Below, piece after piece: positions 51,494 through 53,386 of a DNA stretch of 53,386 bases. This DNA is from Clostridiaceae bacterium (GTDB taxonomy: Bacteria; Bacillota; Clostridia; DSM-8532): positions 1 through 53,386 of the forward strand of contig JAAXZX010000060.1 in the NCBI GenBank assembly GCA_012719645.1, read 5' to 3'. Under the pieces are notes generated by a model, which was given only the letters and a program-made list of their open reading frames with translations, searched no databases and was not told the origin of the DNA. The translations under genes and the position numbers were made by a program. The stretch's first letter is position 1, and the number at the start of each line of letters is the position of its first letter.

Positions 51494-52297
51494 TTATCTT
51501 CTCAGGTTGTTGGCAGTCTGGAGCATTTCGTCCGATGTTGTTATGGCTTTTGAGTTCAGTTCGTAGGCACGCTGGGCTGTTATCAGCCTTACCATCTCTT
51601 CAACCACCTGGACGTTCGAAGCTTCCAGGAACTCCGTCCTTATGATGCTGGGGTTTGCTGTTTCATAATCGGGAATGGGCTCTCCCGAAGCGGAGTTGTT
51701 CACAAAAAGGTTACCGCCCACCGCTTCAAGCCCCTGGACGTTCTCAAACTGGAACAGGCCGATGTACTGTCCGGTGGGGATCGTAATCCCGGTTTCCGGA
51801 TCCCTGTAGGTTATTTCGCCGGTGGATTGTATCTGCAAATCATCGAGATCGGATTCTATAAAGATCTCCAGGCCGTCCCTGTCCAAAACCGGATAACCCT
51901 TGGATGTAGCAAGCATCTTCCCCATATCGGTCATGGATATCTTGAAGCTGCCGTCCCTGGTGTAGTATGGATTGCCGTCCGGGCCCCTGACCACGAAGAA
52001 TCCATCGCCCTGGATGGCCATATCCAGCTTGTTGCCTGTCTGTTCCAGGTTGCCCATGGAGAAGTCGCGGACATTCGCGCGCGCTACCACGCCATGGCCA
52101 ACCTGCAGGTTCACAGGCCTGACGTTTTCCCCGTCGGAGTAGGCCTGCTGCATGGTGACATAGAGCAGGTCCTCGAACTCCGGTTTTTCCTTCTTATAGG
52201 CCGTGGTTGAAACATTGGCGAGATTATTGGCTATGGTGTCCACGCTGAACTGCATCGCCTTCATCCCCGATGCTGCGGTCCAGAGTGATCTCATCAT
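51494..52297 (-). CDS. flgG: Flagellar basal-body rod protein FlgG (FlhP-type)
   Basis: A 267-residue rod protein with the conserved N-terminus MMRSLWTAASGM, ANNLANVSTTAYK (24-36), the DGFF-VV block (IQGDGFFVV), and C-terminal ITAQRAYELNSKAITTSDEMLQTANNL (in parts, 235-262), which form the coiled-coil rod core. AAAGGTGA precedes the ATG. It is 120 bases after flgF. Located in the distal rod outside the membrane. Confidence 0.93.
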   Translation of the reverse strand: MMRSLWTAASGMKAMQFSVDTIANNLANVSTTAYKKEKPEFEDLLYVTMQQAYSDGENVRPVNLQVGHGVVARANVRDFSMGNLEQTGNKLDMAIQGDGFFVVRGPDGNPYYTRDGSFKISMTDMGKMLATSKGYPVLDRDGLEIFIESDLDDLQIQSTGEITYRDPETGITIPTGQYIGLFQFENVQGLEAVGGNLFVNNSASGEPIPDYETANPSIIRTEFLEASNVQVVEEMVRLITAQRAYELNSKAITTSDEMLQTANNLRR

Positions 52298-52417
52298 ATC
52301 AGGTCACCTTTCCTTTTTGTGGACATCCGTATCCAAATACACATCCTGTAGAACTGAAACCTTATGGTCCAACGGCCGGGTTGGAGTGTTTATTCTGTCC
52401 GGCCGGAAAAATCAATA

Positions 52418-53197
52418 TTAAACCCTTCCGATATCATTTACGGCCCTGTCCAGTGTCGAATCCTGGTACTGGATCATCTTCTGGTTGGCCTCATAGGATC
52501 TCAGGATGGTGATCATGTCCACCATCTCTTTTATGGAATCCACATTTGAACGCTCGATATATCCCTGGAGCACGGTGCCGTTGAACGCGCCTTCAACGGT
52601 ATCCTCGGTAACCGTAACAAGGTTCATGCCGAACTTTCTTAAGGTTTCCGGGTTTTCGAACTTCCTTATCCTGAGGGTGTCAACATATACTTCGTTCTGG
52701 TAGATTTCCCCCCGGCTGTTGACAGTGAAATCATCGCCCTCAAGGAATATGGCCCCGTTTTCGCCCATCACCACAAAACCGCTCCTGGTGACAAGCCGTC
52801 CCTGGTCGTCAAGCTTGAAGCCGCCATCACGGGTGTAGAACTCCCGGTAGTTGCCATCCGCATCCCGGACGGCCACGGCAAAAAAGGCGCCATCATCGCC
52901 ATTGATGGCAAAATCGGTTTTAATATTGGTGTCCTCAAGGGTACCCTGGGTATAATCGGTGTATACCTCTGCGATATCGTTGTACAAAGCCATGTAGCCT
53001 ATATCGCTGACACCGTTCGGCTGCCTGTTGGCGTAATCGTAGAGGCGCTTTGCAAGAACCTCGGAAAACTCCCTGAACACAACGCCATCCTTCTTGAATC
53101 CGTTGGTGTTCACGTTTGCCAGGTTGTTGGACAGAACGTCCATCTTCCTGTTGAGTGTCAGCATGCCGTAACCGGATGTGTATAGGCCTCTTATCAT
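52418..53197 (-). CDS. flgF: Flagellar basal-body rod protein FlgF (FlhO-type)
   Basis: A 259-residue rod protein: MIRGLYTSGYGML, VLSNNLANVNTNGFK (22-36), the mid-domain DFAINGDDGAFFAV and the C-terminal helix ITILRSYEANQKMIQYQDSTLDRAVNDIGRV in part. Together with flgG it corresponds to Bacillus flhO-flhP. It is preceded by a sigma-D-like promoter at 53248-53274 and a GGGGAAGG ribosome site. Confidence 0.92.
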   Translation of the reverse strand: MIRGLYTSGYGMLTLNRKMDVLSNNLANVNTNGFKKDGVVFREFSEVLAKRLYDYANRQPNGVSDIGYMALYNDIAEVYTDYTQGTLEDTNIKTDFAINGDDGAFFAVAVRDADGNYREFYTRDGGFKLDDQGRLVTRSGFVVMGENGAIFLEGDDFTVNSRGEIYQNEVYVDTLRIRKFENPETLRKFGMNLVTVTEDTVEGAFNGTVLQGYIERSNVDSIKEMVDMITILRSYEANQKMIQYQDSTLDRAVNDIGRV

Positions 53198-53247
53198 GGA
53201 CTTTCCTTCCCCTTTGCCGATTTAAGAAGATACGGGTTCTGTGATAT

Positions 53248-53274
53248 ATATCGGTTCTTAAAGGGAAAGGATTA
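53248..53274 (-). promoter_or_regulatory. Sigma-D (FliA)-type promoter of flgF-flgG
   Basis: On the minus strand TAAT (53271-53274), exactly 15 bases, then ACCGATAT (53248-53255). The motility consensus is TAAA-N15-GCCGATAA, so two mismatches only. Bacillus flhOP are also sigma-D controlled, in keeping with the genes downstream. Confidence 0.6.
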
Positions 53275-53290
53275 ACATGAAAAAAGGCCG

Positions 53291-53386
53291 GGCTAGCCAC
53301 GGGGGGCTAGCCACGGGGGCTAGCCACGGGGACGGTTCCTCTGGCTAGACTTACCGGCAGCAATGTGCATGCCTGACCAGAGGAAC
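53291..53386. repeat. REP-like repeat at the right edge, truncated
   Basis: Three tandem partial units of GGCTAGCCACGGG (from 53290, 53305 and 53318) lead into the core GGGGACGGTTCCTCTGG (53328-53344), then a 32-base spacer and the start of the inverse arm CCAGAGGAAC (53377-53386), cut off by the window end. It is the same family as at 1-72. Confidence 0.85.

Overview
The window looks like a chromosomal piece of an endospore-forming, flagellated Gram-positive anaerobe of the class Clostridia with roughly 50% GC. The evidence is gene content: a SleB-type germination hydrolase next to YpeB, Spo0E-like and Cse60-like small proteins, a DnaD/DnaC(DnaI) replication pair, an MreBCD-PBP2-MinCDE cell-shape cluster that includes MinE, FlhO/FlhP-type flagellar rod genes, tRNA genes with encoded CCA, and Shine-Dalgarno sequences of the AGGAGG type before almost every gene. 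No rRNA, CRISPR array, prophage or transposase is visible.

Layout. 1-5.0 kb (minus strand): a CDP-sugar and glycosyltransferase operon (rfbF-like, CDP-glucose dehydratase-like, two paralogous DAD-motif glycosyltransferases and one family-2 enzyme). 5.0-8.0 kb: a Cse60-like ORF, tRNA-Met and tRNA-Glu with promoter and terminator, a lipoprotein and an OGG1-type glycosylase. 8.2-12.4 kb: FapA (DUF342) and a three-GAF protein on the plus strand, facing a STAS protein and DUF951 on the minus strand. 12.4-13.2 kb: a gene-free stretch with a structured-RNA candidate and a heptamer repeat. 13.2-24.1 kb (minus): two giant fibronectin-III-like secreted proteins, murA and a YfbR-like nucleotidase. 24.3-26.3 kb: dnaD and dnaC. 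26.4-28.4 kb: ypeB and sleB-like. 28.4-28.9 kb: another gene-free stretch with a strongly folded RNA candidate of about 200 nt and a GTCATTGCGAG-type repeat. 28.9-33.1 kb: YhaN/YhaO-like nuclease pair, acpS and tRNA-Arg(CCG). 33.1-37.1 kb: YIP1-like membrane protein, GH18 protein, DUF6106 and a membrane-anchored protein resembling a sporulation M23 protein without its peptidase. 37.2-44.8 kb: mgsA-like, minE, minD, minC, PBP2, mreD, mreC, mreB and maf. 45.1-53.2 kb: mecA-like, galU, hemerythrin, Spo0E-like, recR, ybaB, a ROK kinase, a phosphodiester glycosidase-domain protein, a rod-binding protein, flgG and flgF, with a sigma-D-like promoter.

Taken together this is mostly core envelope, division, sporulation and motility biology. 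The unusual parts are in the gaps: two unexplained structured-RNA candidates, and three families of short inverted repeats that abut or supply the stop codons of four minus-strand genes. Both ends of the window run into the same repeat family (core GGGGACGGTTCCTCTGG), which suggests that the window is a whole contig that broke in that repeat. Other oddities are an MgsA homologue with altered catalytic positions and the tandem giant surface proteins upstream of murA. All statements come from reading the sequence; no database search was run.
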